A stretch of 64,000 bases of DNA from Deltaproteobacteria bacterium. GTDB lineage: Bacteria > Desulfobacterota > Binatia > UBA9968 > JAJDTQ01. A program made the position numbers and the translations under genes. This document shows positions 56,170 through 64,000 of this stretch, piece after piece; the stretch's first letter is position 1; each line of letters begins with the position of its first letter. The stretch is from contig JAPPNF010000006.1 of the NCBI GenBank assembly GCA_028818755.1, forward strand, positions 1 through 64,000, read 5' to 3'. Below the pieces are notes generated by a model. It worked only from the letters and a program-made list of their open reading frames with translations. It had not been told where the DNA came from and searched no databases.

Positions 56170-57060
56170 GTGACCCGCGTCATCACCGGCCGCTTTCCGG
56201 CCGCGCTGGCCGCGTTTCTCCTGATCGCGGCGGCTCCGGCCTTGACGTTCGCACAGACCACGGGCGCGCCCTCCAATCGCGCGTCCACGGCGCCCTCCAG
56301 CCCAGGTTCCGGCGAAGCCACCGCGCGCGGATCGTCCGGCGCTGCCGCCGCCCACGCATTCTACGTGCGCGCCGGTTTCTTCTTCGACGGCTCCGAACCG
56401 ATGCGTTTCAGGGACGAGGACTGCTCGAGCACCTCGCCAGCCGCCCTCTACGGCTGTGGGGACGGCGTGGACGGCGCGCCGCTGAGCTCTCTCGGCGATT
56501 TTGGAACCACCGGCGGGATCGATCTCGGGCTCGGCTACGTTCTTGCGCCCGCCCTGCGTGTCGAGGTGATAGTCCAGCACCACCCGCGCATCCCTTTCAA
56601 GGGCCGCGCCAACTTCCTCCAGACCACCGCCCGGCAGGACGTGTCCGCGGAACTGTCCACCTTGACCGGCATGCTCGCCGCCTACGTGGACCTCCCGGCG
56701 CTGGGGCTGCCCCGACTGGGACCCTTCACCCCGTTCGCGGGCGCCGGCGCGGGCCTGTCCCGCATCCGTATCGACGATACGCGCATGGATTTCCCGCGGA
56801 CGAGGACCATCGTTCCCGGAGGACGGCGAACCGGCTTCGCATGGATGGCCACCGTGGGGTTGGCCATGCCCTTGGGGGAGAGGGTCATGCTCGACGTGGC
56901 GTGGCGCCATACCGACTACGGGACCATTGCGACCGGCAAGGCCACGGGCCGGATCGAGTGGCGTGACGGCAGCAGACCGCCGTTTCCCCTCCCTCTCGCC
57001 CGCACCAAGGCCGAGCTGCGGCGCGATGGTTGGGTCGTTTCCCTGCGCTACGCCTTCTGA
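56170..57060 (+). CDS. Outer-membrane beta-barrel protein
   Basis: A 296-residue barrel of the OmpA/opacity-like group. A signal peptide (VITGRFPAALAAFLLIAAAP followed by ALTFAQ) precedes a Ser/Ala-rich stretch and about eight amphipathic strands such as FYVRAGFFFDGSEPMRF, GGIDLGLGYVLAPALRVEVIVQHHPR, TPFAGAGAGLSRIRIDDTRM and GWVVSLRYAF, with the terminal Phe typical of barrel insertion. Start GTG, spaced six bases from the exported protein upstream, so the two likely share a transcript. Confidence 0.75.
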   Translation: MTRVITGRFPAALAAFLLIAAAPALTFAQTTGAPSNRASTAPSSPGSGEATARGSSGAAAAHAFYVRAGFFFDGSEPMRFRDEDCSSTSPAALYGCGDGVDGAPLSSLGDFGTTGGIDLGLGYVLAPALRVEVIVQHHPRIPFKGRANFLQTTARQDVSAELSTLTGMLAAYVDLPALGLPRLGPFTPFAGAGAGLSRIRIDDTRMDFPRTRTIVPGGRRTGFAWMATVGLAMPLGERVMLDVAWRHTDYGTIATGKATGRIEWRDGSRPPFPLPLARTKAELRRDGWVVSLRYAF

Positions 57061-57067
57061 ACGCCGA

Positions 57068-57340
57068 CTAGCCCTTCTCTTGCGGCTTCGGCAGCCGAAG
57101 CAGGATGGTCTTGATATCGCTTTCGATGCGGTCGATCCGTACTTCGATACGATCGAATCGTGCTTCGATCCGCTTGTCCATACGGTCTACTCGATCCGTG
57201 AGCAAGTCGATGCGTCCGTCCAGTCGCCTGATCTCCGGGTTGATCTGGACATGAATCGCCCACAAGCCCAACGACCCCAGCGAGGTCATGACGGTCACGA
57301 TCGCGACCACCACCCAGGCGTATTCTTTCAGTTTCTCCAC
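57068..57340 (-). CDS. Small single-pass membrane protein with a long coiled coil
   Basis: A 90-residue protein with one membrane helix (AWVVVAIVTVMTSLGSLGLWAIHV) and a coiled coil with repeated Arg-Ile-Asp heptads (RIDLLTDRVDRMDKRIEARFDRIEVRIDRIESDIKTILLRL). It may oligomerise. A minus-strand promoter TTGACC-N17-TATACT (57389-57361) lies 20 bp before the ATG, supporting real expression. No named family. Confidence 0.6.
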   Translation of the reverse strand: MEKLKEYAWVVVAIVTVMTSLGSLGLWAIHVQINPEIRRLDGRIDLLTDRVDRMDKRIEARFDRIEVRIDRIESDIKTILLRLPKPQEKG

Positions 57341-57360
57341 CGGCCGTACATCTCCATTGA

Positions 57361-57389
57361 AGTATATGAATAATGTATCGGCCGGTCAA
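57361..57389 (-). promoter_or_regulatory. Promoter of the small coiled-coil membrane protein
   Basis: TTGACC (57389-57384) and TATACT (57366-57361) on the minus strand are exactly 17 bp apart. The ATG is at 57340. Confidence 0.55.
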
Positions 57390-57511
57390 AGATTTTCTTA
57401 AGCGGATTTTCCGGCTGACTGTCGATGGATGCAAGGGATATCAGAATTCGGTAGTGGCTAAGAATTCCCGGCGCCAGCCGGCGAGAACCGTCAACCGGCC
57501 GGGCCTACGGC

Positions 57512-57961
57512 CTACTTCGATTCCAGCGGCGTCCACTCCGAGAAGGTCGCCGCCTGCCCGCGCCTGTTGCCGTCCCCGTCCACTACGTTCCACACCGTGG
57601 CCCGCTCCACGAGGAACCGCCGCCCGGTCCGCGAGATCCGCACCCCCCGGTAGTCGTCGACGAAGCCGCAAGCCGTCACCCGGCGAAGCATCCGCGCGCG
57701 CTCCTCGCGGTTCACCGGCTCGGCGGTCAGCCGCGAAGGCGTGGCGGTGAACTGCTCCCAGGTCATCTCCCACAAGTCGAGAGCCTGCCGGTTGCCGTAG
57801 TTGAGAATCGGATCGTCGGAATCAACGTGGGACACCACCACGAAAGGCGCCCGGAACAACCTCTCGCTCTGGGCCTCGATGTCCCCGCCACGGTCGATGA
57901 GCTCCCGCTTCAGCCACAAGGCATGGCTGTCCAGCAGCCACCGAATCCATGTAAGGTCCAT
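57512..57961 (-). CDS. MEKHLA-domain protein
   Basis: A 149-residue protein of the MEKHLA type, a PAS-related domain. Visible are HALWLKRELIDRG, FVVVSHVDSDDPILNYGNRQALDLWEMTWEQFTATPSRLTAEP and a C-terminal GRRFLVERATVWNVVDGDGNRRGQAATFSEW. PAS-like domains usually sense light, redox or ligands, but no output domain is attached. The ATG at 57961 begins MDLTWIRWLLDSH; a start 24 codons upstream (58033) is possible. Confidence 0.75.
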   Translation of the reverse strand: MDLTWIRWLLDSHALWLKRELIDRGGDIEAQSERLFRAPFVVVSHVDSDDPILNYGNRQALDLWEMTWEQFTATPSRLTAEPVNREERARMLRRVTACGFVDDYRGVRISRTGRRFLVERATVWNVVDGDGNRRGQAATFSEWTPLESK

Positions 57962-58056
57962 GGGAGCCTGTCGGAACTTCGCGCCATCCCCAGACACCGA
58001 CCGAATCTTATCCTTTCCAAATCGTCCGCTCAAAGACTTTCTTTGTACCGGCTCGT

Positions 58057-58085
58057 TTGACTTGTCCCCGCAAAACCCTGATATA
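58057..58085 (+). promoter_or_regulatory. Candidate promoter of the Na+-decarboxylase operon
   Basis: TTGACT (58057-58062) and GATATA (58080-58085) are separated by 17 bp; TATAGA two bases further is an alternative -10. The biotin-carrier gene begins about 110 bp downstream. Confidence 0.35.
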
Positions 58086-58113
58086 GAAGGACAGTCCAGG
58101 CTCGTCCGCGACC

Positions 58114-58152
58114 GGTCCTTCGGCTTTGCTCCGCTACGATCAGGGCGAACGG
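58114..58152. repeat. Degenerate copy of the 47-bp repeat family
   Basis: GGTCCTTCGGCTTTGCTCCG, followed by a shortened CTACGATCAGGGCGAACGG, corresponds to one arm of the 1891-2028 repeat with a deletion. It lies in the leader of the decarboxylase operon. Confidence 0.5.
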
Positions 58153-58193
58153 AGTTGACTCAAGGCTGAAATCACGCGCAAGGAGAAGATCCA

Positions 58194-58409
58194 TTGGCAA
58201 CCTCCGTCACCGCCCCCATGGTGGGCAAGATATTGAGGATCGAGGCGAATCCCGGCCAAGCCGTGGAAGAGGACGACGTGGTCATCGTGATGGAGGCCAT
58301 GAAGATGGAGATTCCGGTGGTGGCGCCGGCCGACGGGACGGTCAAGGCGATCCACGTCGAGGTGGGGCAGTCGGTGGAGGCGGGGGAAAATCTCGCCGAG
58401 ATCGAGTAG
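58194..58409 (+). CDS. Biotin carrier protein of the Na+-pumping decarboxylase
   Basis: A 71-residue biotinyl carrier. The biotin site is Lys37 in MEAMKMEIPV, and the domain starts immediately (TSVTAPMVGKI), without the Ala/Pro-rich hinge of many carriers. Carboxybiotin formed on it carries CO2 from the carboxyltransferase to the membrane decarboxylase. The start is TTG at 58194 with AAGGAGA 8 bp upstream. It heads an operon with a tiny membrane subunit, the beta subunit and the carboxyltransferase. Confidence 0.85.
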   Translation: MATSVTAPMVGKILRIEANPGQAVEEDDVVIVMEAMKMEIPVVAPADGTVKAIHVEVGQSVEAGENLAEIE

Positions 58410-58448
58410 CCGCGCGTTCGCGAACGGCACTCACGCACACGGTTGACC

Positions 58449-58565
58449 ATGGGCACCTGGGAATTCGGCCTCACGGTCGCGCTGGTGGGCAGCGTCGGCA
58501 CGCTGCTGGTGTTGTGGCTGCTGAGCCTGCTGATTCTCCTGATCAAGAAGGTCTTCCCTTCCTGA
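58449..58565 (+). CDS. 38-residue OadG/MmdD-like membrane subunit
   Basis: A very small protein, MGTWEFGLTVALVGSVGTLL then VLWLLSLLILLIKKVFPS. It is one membrane helix with a short basic end, matching the start of the OadG/MmdD gamma/delta subunit (TLLGMGVVFLVL-type helix) but lacking the usual extra-membrane Pro/Ala or zinc-binding tail. It lies between the biotin carrier (39 bp before) and the beta subunit (11 bp after) in one operon, the usual place for this subunit. Its role is to stabilise the membrane complex. Confidence 0.7.
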   Translation: MGTWEFGLTVALVGSVGTLLVLWLLSLLILLIKKVFPS

Positions 58566-58576
58566 CCCCTTAAAAC

Positions 58577-59719
58577 ATGGAATCCGCGATCATTTCAGGC
58601 GCCCTGGGGCTGCTTGACGGCGTTTCGCACCTGGGGCTCGGCCAGGTGGTGATGATGGCCATCGGGGCGGGGCTGCTCTACCTGGGAATCAGGAAGGGCT
58701 TCGAGCCCCTGTTGCTCGTGCCCATCGGCTTCGGCGCCATCCTGGTGAACATCCCCCAGGCCGAGCTCATGGCCGAGGGCGGGACGCTGCGGTTCTTCTA
58801 CGACTTCGGCATCCGCACCGAGATCTTCCCGGTGCTGATCTTCATCGGCATCGGCGCCATGACCGACTTCGGGCCGCTGTTCTCCAACCCCAGGATCATC
58901 ATGCTGGGGGCGGCCGGCCAGTTCGGCATCTTCCTGACCGTGCTGCTGGCCCTGGCACTGGGGTTCAGCAAGCTCGATGCCGTGGCCATCGGCGTCATCG
59001 GCGCCTGCGACGGTCCCACCTCCATCTACGTCAGCTCGCGCTACGCGCCGCACCTGCTGGCAGCGGTGTCGGTGGCGGCCTACTCGTACATGTCGCTGGT
59101 GCCGCTGATCCAGCCGCCGATCATGCGGGCGTTGACCACCGCCAGGGAGAAGCAGATCGTCATGGGGATGGTGCAGCAGGCGCCGGTCTCCAGGACAACG
59201 CGCATCCTCTTCCCCATCATCGTCACGGTGGTGGCGTCGATCATCGCGCCCCTGGGGACGCCGCTCATCGGCATGCTGATGCTCGGCAACCTCCTGCGGG
59301 AGTGCGGCGTGGTGGAGCGGCTCAAGCTGGCCTCGGAGAACGAGATCGCCAATATCGTGACACTCTTGCTGGGGCTGGCCATCGGCGGCACCATGGCCGC
59401 GGAGCAGTTCCTCAAGCTCGAGACCCTCATGGTCCTCGTCCTGGGGCTCGTGGCCATCGGCCTGGACACGGTCATGGGGGTGCTGTTCGGCAAGGGCATG
59501 TGCCTGCTCAGCCGCGGCAAGATCAACCCGCTCATCGGCGCCGCCGGCATCTCGGCCTTTCCCATGTCCGCGCGGGTGGTGCAGAACGAGGGACAGCGCT
59601 ACAACAAGAAGAACCACCTGCTGATGCACGCCATGAGCGCCAATGCCGGCGGCCAGATCGGCTCGGTCATCGCCGCCGCGATCATGCTGTCGGTGCTGCG
59701 GGGGATGGGGATCATCTGA
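58577..59719 (+). CDS. mmdB: Na+-translocating decarboxylase beta subunit
   Basis: A 380-residue integral membrane protein that decarboxylates carboxybiotin and pumps Na+. Family segments include GLLYLGIRKGFEPLLLVPIGFGAILVN, IFIGIGAMTDFGPLFSNPR with the Na+-site Asp, DGPTSIYVSSRYAPHLLAAVSVAAYSYMSLVPLIQPPIM and GKINPLIGAAGISAFPMSARV. At least nine helices. Full length. It cannot be told from sequence whether the substrate of the complex is methylmalonyl-CoA, oxaloacetate or glutaconyl-CoA; the neighbouring carboxyltransferase is of the acyl-CoA type. Confidence 0.92.
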   Translation: MESAIISGALGLLDGVSHLGLGQVVMMAIGAGLLYLGIRKGFEPLLLVPIGFGAILVNIPQAELMAEGGTLRFFYDFGIRTEIFPVLIFIGIGAMTDFGPLFSNPRIIMLGAAGQFGIFLTVLLALALGFSKLDAVAIGVIGACDGPTSIYVSSRYAPHLLAAVSVAAYSYMSLVPLIQPPIMRALTTAREKQIVMGMVQQAPVSRTTRILFPIIVTVVASIIAPLGTPLIGMLMLGNLLRECGVVERLKLASENEIANIVTLLLGLAIGGTMAAEQFLKLETLMVLVLGLVAIGLDTVMGVLFGKGMCLLSRGKINPLIGAAGISAFPMSARVVQNEGQRYNKKNHLLMHAMSANAGGQIGSVIAAAIMLSVLRGMGII

Positions 59720-59742
59720 CCCGCCTTTACGGGGGTACGTGA

Positions 59743-61311
59743 ATGGCCGACGAAACGGAAACCCCTGACAACAAGACTCCCGAACAGAAACTCGCCGCCC
59801 TTGAGGCCCGCGTCCTCGCGGGCGACGCCCGGGCCGTCGACAAGCAGCACGGCGAGGGCAAGCTCACGGCCCGGGAGCGCATCGAGCGGCTCGCGGACCC
59901 GGGCAGCTTCATCGAGGAGTTCATGCTGGCCGAGACCCAGTGCACGGATTTCGGCATGGCCGAGCGGCGGCAACCCACCGACGGGGTGGTGTGCGGCTTC
60001 GCGCGCATCGACGGGCGCCCGGTGTACCTGTTCGCCCAGGACCGCACGGTGCTGGCCGGGGCGGTGGGCAGCGCCCACGCAGAGAAGATCGCCAACGGCA
60101 TCCGCACCGCCCGCTCCCTGGGGATGCCCTGCATCGGGCTCTACGACTCGGTGGGGGCGCGCATCCAGGAAGGGCTCAGCGTCACCGCGGCCATCGGCGA
60201 GATATTCTTCGAGAACAGCATCGCGTCGGGCGCCATCCCGCAGATCTCGGCGGTGATGGGGCCGTGCATCGGCGTGGCCTCCTACTCGCCGGCGCTCACC
60301 GACTTCATCCTGATGGTGCGCGGCACCAGCCAGATGTTCATCACCGGGCCGCCGGTGATCAAGGAGGTGCTCGGCGAAGAGGTCTCCATGGAGGAGCTGG
60401 GCGGGGTGCGCATCCACTCGGAGGTGTCCGGGGTGGCGGACCTGGTGAACGCGGACGACGAGGCCTGCTTGGCGCAGATCCGGGAGCTGCTGGCGTTCCT
60501 GCCGGCCAACTGCAACGAGGCGCCGCCGCGCCGCGACACGCACGACGACCCCGAGCGGCGCCTGGACGGCATCGAGGAGCTGGTGCCCGACGACAAGCGC
60601 AAGCCCTACGACATCGTCAAGGTCATTCGGGCGATGGTGGACGGGGGCGAGTTCCTGGAGCTCAAGCGCCGGTTCGCGCGCAACCTGGTCATCGGGTTCG
60701 GACGGCTCGACGGCCACCCGGTGGGGTTCGTCGCCAACCAGCCCATGTTCCTGGCCGGCAGCCTGGACGTGGACGCCTCGGACAAGGCGGCGCGCTTCAT
60801 CCGTTTCTGCGACGCCTTCAACATCCCCATCGTCACTCTCATGGACGTGCCCGGGTTCTTTCCGGGGCGGCAGCAGGAGGAGCAGGGCATCATCCGGCAC
60901 GGCGCCAAGATGCTCTACGCCTACGCAGAGGCCACGGTGCCCAAGATCACCATCGTGCTGCGCAAGGGCTACGGCGGCGCCAAGCAGGCCATGTGCACCC
61001 GCGAGATGGGCGCCGACCAGCTCTGGCTGTGGCCCGGGGTGGAGCTGGCGGTGATGGGCGGCGGCGGCGCCGTCAACGTGCTCTACCGCCGCGAGATCGC
61101 CGCCTCCGACGACCCCGAGCGCACCCGCCGGGAAAAGATGGCCGAGTTCAACGAGCGCTTCAACGGCCCTTTCGAGGCCCTATCGAAGCAGTTCTCCCAG
61201 ACCGCCATCCAGCCCGCCGACACCCGCGCCCGCCTCATCCTCGCCCTGGCGTTGCTGCGCCGGAAAAAAGAAACCCGCCCCGCCAAGAAGCACGGCGTCA
61301 TGCCGGTATGA
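59743..61311 (+). CDS. mmdA: Methylmalonyl-CoA-type carboxyltransferase (decarboxylase alpha subunit)
   Basis: A 522-residue acyl-CoA carboxyltransferase with two crotonase-fold halves. Segments are KQHGEGKLTARERIERLADPGSF, VCGFARIDGRPVYLFAQDRTVLAGAVGSAHAEKI, YDSVGARIQEGL, GPCIGVASYSPALTDFILMV, then DVPGFFPGRQQEEQGIIRHGAKMLYAYAEATVPKITIVLRKGYGGAKQAM and ELAVMGGGGAVNVLYRREI. It moves CO2 from an acyl-CoA to the biotin carrier. It closes the operon and follows the beta subunit by 23 bp. Methylmalonyl-CoA decarboxylation, coupled to Na+ export, is most likely. Confidence 0.92.
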   Translation: MADETETPDNKTPEQKLAALEARVLAGDARAVDKQHGEGKLTARERIERLADPGSFIEEFMLAETQCTDFGMAERRQPTDGVVCGFARIDGRPVYLFAQDRTVLAGAVGSAHAEKIANGIRTARSLGMPCIGLYDSVGARIQEGLSVTAAIGEIFFENSIASGAIPQISAVMGPCIGVASYSPALTDFILMVRGTSQMFITGPPVIKEVLGEEVSMEELGGVRIHSEVSGVADLVNADDEACLAQIRELLAFLPANCNEAPPRRDTHDDPERRLDGIEELVPDDKRKPYDIVKVIRAMVDGGEFLELKRRFARNLVIGFGRLDGHPVGFVANQPMFLAGSLDVDASDKAARFIRFCDAFNIPIVTLMDVPGFFPGRQQEEQGIIRHGAKMLYAYAEATVPKITIVLRKGYGGAKQAMCTREMGADQLWLWPGVELAVMGGGGAVNVLYRREIAASDDPERTRREKMAEFNERFNGPFEALSKQFSQTAIQPADTRARLILALALLRRKKETRPAKKHGVMPV

Positions 61312-61369
61312 CCGCACCCCGTTGTACCGCCTTCGGCCTCCCGTCTGCCGTTTCCGGCACCCGTTATCT

Positions 61370-61780
61370 TCACCGCTCTGCACGCTGCGTCATGATCGCC
61401 AATCGTGTCAGCCTCGCCGACCGCGCGGCATCCATCACCGCCACCACCAGGCCGTGAGGCACGCGCCGGTCGGCGCGGATGAGCACCCGCGGGTCGCGGC
61501 GCTCTCCCGCCAGCTCCCGCAGCCTCGCCCCCAGCGCCTCCAGCGTCACCGGCGCACCGTCGAGGCGGATTCCGCCTTCCGGGGTGATGCCGATCCGGAT
61601 GTCGCCCTCTTCGCGCCCCACCTGCGGCGCCGAGGCGTCGGGCAGGTCCACGGTGACGCCGGGATTGGCTAGGAAGTTCATGGACAGCGCGAAGAAGATC
61701 AGCAGGTTGAAGATGGTGTCCACCACCGGGGTCATGTCGATGAAGCCGCCCGCGGGCCTCTTGCCGGGCCGGAAGTTCAT
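61370..61780 (-). CDS. exbD: ExbD/TolR-family protein
   Basis: A 136-residue inner-membrane protein with one N-terminal helix (FIDMTPVVDTIFNLLIFFALSMNFL) carrying the conserved Asp of the proton path, followed by a periplasmic domain (VTVDLPDASAPQVGREEGDIRIGITPEGGIRLDGAPVTLEALGARL, VLIRADRRVPHGLVVAVMDAARSA). Its ATG is one base after the exbB stop. The pair energises TonB or Tol processes; no tonB is beside it. Confidence 0.9.
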   Translation of the reverse strand: MNFRPGKRPAGGFIDMTPVVDTIFNLLIFFALSMNFLANPGVTVDLPDASAPQVGREEGDIRIGITPEGGIRLDGAPVTLEALGARLRELAGERRDPRVLIRADRRVPHGLVVAVMDAARSARLTRLAIMTQRAER

Positions 61781-61781
61781 G

Positions 61782-62396
61782 TCAGTCGCCGGCGCCCTCG
61801 CGGGTCAGCAGGTCCATGAAGCGGGTGCACAGCCGTTCCATCTCCAGGGTCAGGGCGTTGGCCTTGTTGAGCAGGTAGCGGTGCATCACGATGGTGGGGA
61901 TGGCCACGCTCAGCCCGGCCAGGGTGGTGATCAGCGCCTCGGATATGCCGCCGGCCAGGGTCGCCGGGTTGACCGCGCTCTGGGTGGAGACCACCGAGAA
62001 GATCTCGATCATGCCCGAGATGGTTCCCAGGAGGCCGAGCAACGTGCTCACCCCGGCGATGGTGCCGAGGGTGTCCACGAACCGCTCCAGCCCGGCCGCC
62101 TCCTGGCGTCCCGCCTCCTCCAGGTGGTCCTTGACGATGTCGCGGGGCTGCCCCGACACGCGGAGCCCGGCGGACAGCACCCGGGCGATGGCCGCGCCGC
62201 TCCCGCCGAGCAGCTCCAGGGCGGCGGGAAGGTCCCGGCCGGCGACCAGCGCCTCGGCCCGCCGCACCAGGCCGGACGGCACCACAGCCCGCCGTCGGAG
62301 GCTGAAGAGCCGCTCGATGAAGATGGCAACCGCCGCGATCGAGCACAGCAGGATCGGGACCATGAAGAGGCCGCCCTTGCCGAGAAATTCATACAT
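61782..62396 (-). CDS. exbB: ExbB/TolQ-family proton channel
   Basis: A 204-residue MotA/TolQ/ExbB protein with three helices. The first is GGLFMVPILLCSIAAVAIFIERLFSL. The cytoplasmic loop is followed by LGTIAGVSTLLGLLGTISGMIEIFSV and ISEALITTLAGLSVAIPTIVMHRYL, the proton-channel helices with conserved Thr and Ala. It precedes exbD with a one-base gap in a two-gene operon. Confidence 0.92.
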   Translation of the reverse strand: MYEFLGKGGLFMVPILLCSIAAVAIFIERLFSLRRRAVVPSGLVRRAEALVAGRDLPAALELLGGSGAAIARVLSAGLRVSGQPRDIVKDHLEEAGRQEAAGLERFVDTLGTIAGVSTLLGLLGTISGMIEIFSVVSTQSAVNPATLAGGISEALITTLAGLSVAIPTIVMHRYLLNKANALTLEMERLCTRFMDLLTREGAGD

Positions 62397-62500
62397 GACG
62401 GGCCAATATCATTGATTCTTGACGCCGGGTAAAGCCTGAACGGCCCGTCCCGCATTGCTTTGCGCGCCCGCGTATGGCGTAAAGTAATCAGGGACCGCTT

Positions 62501-63229
62501 ATGGCCGACATCAACCTGTTCGTGGCCTTCGCCGCCGGAGGCCTGTCGTTTCTCAGCCCGTGCGTGCTGCCGCTGGTCCCGTCGTACCTGTCGTTCGTTT
62601 CCGGCATATCGCCCCGGGAAATGAGCGAAGGCGGCGCGGACGCGGCCCGGGTGATGGGAAACGCCTTCGCCTTCGTGTTCGGCTTTTCCCTCGCCTTCGT
62701 CGCCCTGGGCGCGTCCGCGAGCCTGCTGGGAAGGCTGCTGATCGGCTACCAGGACGTCGTGCGCGTGGTCGGGGGCGTGTTCATCCTGGTGGTGGGGGTC
62801 TACCTGACCGGGCTCTTCAGGGTCGCCACCCTGGAGCGCTACGCCCAGTTCAACCTGCGCGGCAAGCCCGCCGGCTATCTCGGATCGGTGCTGGTGGGGC
62901 TCACCTTCGCGGTGGCCTGGATACCCTGCGTGGGGCCCATCCTGGGCGCCATCCTGACCCTGGCCGGCACCCACGGCGAGGTCAACCGAGGCGTGCTGCT
63001 GCTGTCCGCCTATGCCGCCGGCCTGGGCCTGCCGCTGCTGCTGAGCGCCCTGGCCATGAACCAGTTCTTCCGTTTTTCCCGCGCTCTCGGCTCCTGGCTC
63101 CCCGCCATCCACGTCTGCGCCGGCCTGCTGCTCATCGCCGTCGGCCTCCTCCTCGTCACCGACAACATGACCGCTGTCAACGCCTACGCCCTCCGCTTCA
63201 CCCCGGCCTGGCTGGTGACGCGGCTTTAG
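62501..63229 (+). CDS. ccdA: Cytochrome c biogenesis protein CcdA
   Basis: A 242-residue inner-membrane protein that passes electrons from cytoplasmic thioredoxin to the periplasm for heme-ligand reduction. Six helices. The two redox Cys are in SPCVLPLVPSYLSFVSG and AVAWIPCVGPILGA. Also typical is AGLGLPLLLSALAMNQF. It stands alone, divergent from exbBD. A separate thioredoxin-like partner is not in the window. Confidence 0.93.
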   Translation: MADINLFVAFAAGGLSFLSPCVLPLVPSYLSFVSGISPREMSEGGADAARVMGNAFAFVFGFSLAFVALGASASLLGRLLIGYQDVVRVVGGVFILVVGVYLTGLFRVATLERYAQFNLRGKPAGYLGSVLVGLTFAVAWIPCVGPILGAILTLAGTHGEVNRGVLLLSAYAAGLGLPLLLSALAMNQFFRFSRALGSWLPAIHVCAGLLLIAVGLLLVTDNMTAVNAYALRFTPAWLVTRL

Positions 63230-63249
63230 GCGCGGCGGGTTTCCCTGAA

Positions 63250-64000
<751 letters not shown>

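Overview
The window is a dense, GC-rich (roughly two-thirds G+C by eye) chromosomal stretch of a Gram-negative bacterium. Outer-membrane beta-barrel genes, ExbB/ExbD and a type IV pilus motor show an outer membrane. The recO-glyS-ppdK and grpE-dnaK-dnaJ-lon-thiL-larB orders, together with CcdA, a UbiD decarboxylase, a CoxL-type subunit and a Na+-pumping decarboxylase, recall Desulfobacterota/Tectomicrobia-like lineages. That placement is an inference from gene content. No rRNA, tRNA or CRISPR array was found.

Layout. 0-4.0 kb: end of purH, a short MITE-like element, purD, a 47-bp inverted repeat, purE and a DUF1015 gene. 4.0-5.6 kb: a solute-binding-like protein and a split-barrel flavin/F420 protein. 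5.6-8.5 kb: a LexA-type repressor with its own palindromic operator, followed by a spore-photoproduct-lyase-like radical SAM protein and a three-Cys-motif partner protein (TcmP); it looks like a self-regulated DNA-damage module. 8.5-12.2 kb: glutathione transferase, a carboxyltransferase-like enzyme, gentisate dioxygenase and a small zinc-ribbon protein. 12.3-13.9 kb: hipBA with three operators at 49-bp spacing. 14.2-17.6 kb: pilin, PilC and PilB on the minus strand. 17.8-22.7 kb: recO-glyS-ppdK on the minus strand. 22.8-32.8 kb: the protein quality-control operon grpE-dnaK-dnaJ-lon, then thiL, larB, an archease-like gene and an HD phosphohydrolase. 32.7-38 kb: a zinc island (ABC permease, ATPase and binding protein, a porin with a Glu/His repeat, and a divergent Zur-like regulator). 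38-41.1 kb: thiolase, DUF35 and UbiD.

41.2-51.1 kb is an accessory, defence-like island whose base composition looks less GC-rich than its surroundings. It holds a TIGR04255/HTH/QTCDI-motif trio, two DUF4143 ATPases, a degraded ORF, a sulfur-binding-domain HNH endonuclease, a carbonic anhydrase, a methyltransferase-HNH fusion and a Smr-domain protein. 51.2-57.4 kb: an orphan CoxL-type molybdenum subunit carrying an in-frame REP insertion, a polytopic membrane protein, a VOC protein, a small exported protein, an outer-membrane barrel and a small coiled-coil membrane protein. 57.5-61.3 kb: a MEKHLA-domain protein and a complete Na+-translocating decarboxylase operon with a 38-residue gamma/delta subunit. 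61.4-64 kb: ExbD, ExbB, CcdA and the C-terminal part of enolase.

Short repeats recur between genes: the REP family whose reading frame gives HSRESGNPG, a 47-bp inverted-repeat family, and a CCCTCTCCC family. The most notable observations are the lexA/radical-SAM/tcmP operon, the methyltransferase-HNH fusion, the TIGR04255 trio, a DnaJ whose HPD motif reads HPH, and the REP inside the coxL-type gene.
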